Below are positions 63,989-64,000 of a stretch of DNA of 64,000 bases, piece by piece. Source of the stretch: JACVRW01 sp963771715 (GTDB lineage: Bacteria > Actinomycetota > Thermoleophilia > Solirubrobacterales > Thermoleophilaceae). The stretch is from contig CAVYUQ010000004.1 of the NCBI GenBank assembly GCA_963771715.1, forward strand, positions 51,218-115,217, read 5' to 3'. Numbering within the stretch: the first letter of the stretch is position 1; the number at the start of each line of letters is the position of its first letter. Position numbers and translations under genes: made by a program. The notes beneath the pieces were generated by a model. That model saw only the letters and a list, made by a program, of their open reading frames with translations, did not search any database and was not told the DNA's origin.

Positions 63989-64000
63989 ACCGCGTCCGGG

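Overview
The window is high-GC DNA (roughly 70 percent by eye) from an actinomycete-like bacterium. Packed, often overlapping genes, GTG/TTG starts, many leaderless-type promoters (TANNNT about 6-9 nt before the start codon), the tandem 'HARCMREHG' lipoprotein family and YciE-type ferritin-like proteins suggest Actinomycetota, plausibly Thermoleophilia/Solirubrobacterales. That placement is inference. No tRNA, rRNA, CRISPR array or insertion sequence was found. No gene-free stretch exceeds about 240 bases.

Layout. Positions 1-33.4 kb are a large locus for cell-surface glycan assembly. It holds glycosyltransferases of the GT2, GT4 and CgeB-like types and a DegT sugar aminotransferase. It also holds a Wzx-like flippase, an O-antigen-ligase-like membrane protein, a WcaJ-like initiating sugar-phosphate transferase, several methyltransferases and two OafA-type acyltransferases. 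An acyl carrier protein plus acyl-AMP ligase pair and four sulfotransferase genes complete it. At 33.4-38 kb there is a UBP zinc-finger protein, a molybdopterin oxidoreductase with its flavin reductase, two NTF2/SnoaL-like proteins, a VIT-type transporter and a UPF0104 membrane protein. At 38-42 kb there is an endonuclease/exonuclease/phosphatase and an arsenic operon (arsR, arsM, arsC, R2-like diiron protein), followed by a rhodanese and a ferritin-like protein.

At 42.6-46.4 kb a second glycan module appears: a 2OG-Fe(II) oxygenase, a hexapeptide acyltransferase and a sulfotransferase-GT4 fusion. At 46.4-50.6 kb come TypA, an SDR protein, a ferritin-like protein with a Ser/Arg-rich tail, and small membrane proteins. 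At 50.7-57.9 kb there is an ABC efflux system (lipoprotein, adaptor, ATPase, permease) next to an OmpR-type two-component system whose likely operators are visible, then an ECF sigma factor with its anti-sigma partner. At 58-63.4 kb a third glycan module holds methyltransferases, a membrane sulfatase/phosphoglycerol-transferase-like protein and a GT4.

How it works together (inference): an initiating sugar phosphate is extended by several GTs. The chain is decorated by methyl, acyl, fatty-acyl (ACP/ligase) and sulfate groups, flipped, polymerised or ligated, and possibly edited by the sulfatase-like protein. Six sulfotransferase-like domains in five genes make a sulfated, acylated envelope glycan the most interesting proposal here.

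Quality warning. At least 14 single-base frameshifts interrupt otherwise well-conserved genes (for example the histidine kinase, rhodanese and molybdopterin enzyme), so the sequence probably carries uncorrected indels. The last ~600 bases (NUDIX gene and hairpin repeat) look alphaproteobacterial (Bradyrhizobium-like) and cut a GT4 gene, so the right end is probably a chimeric join.
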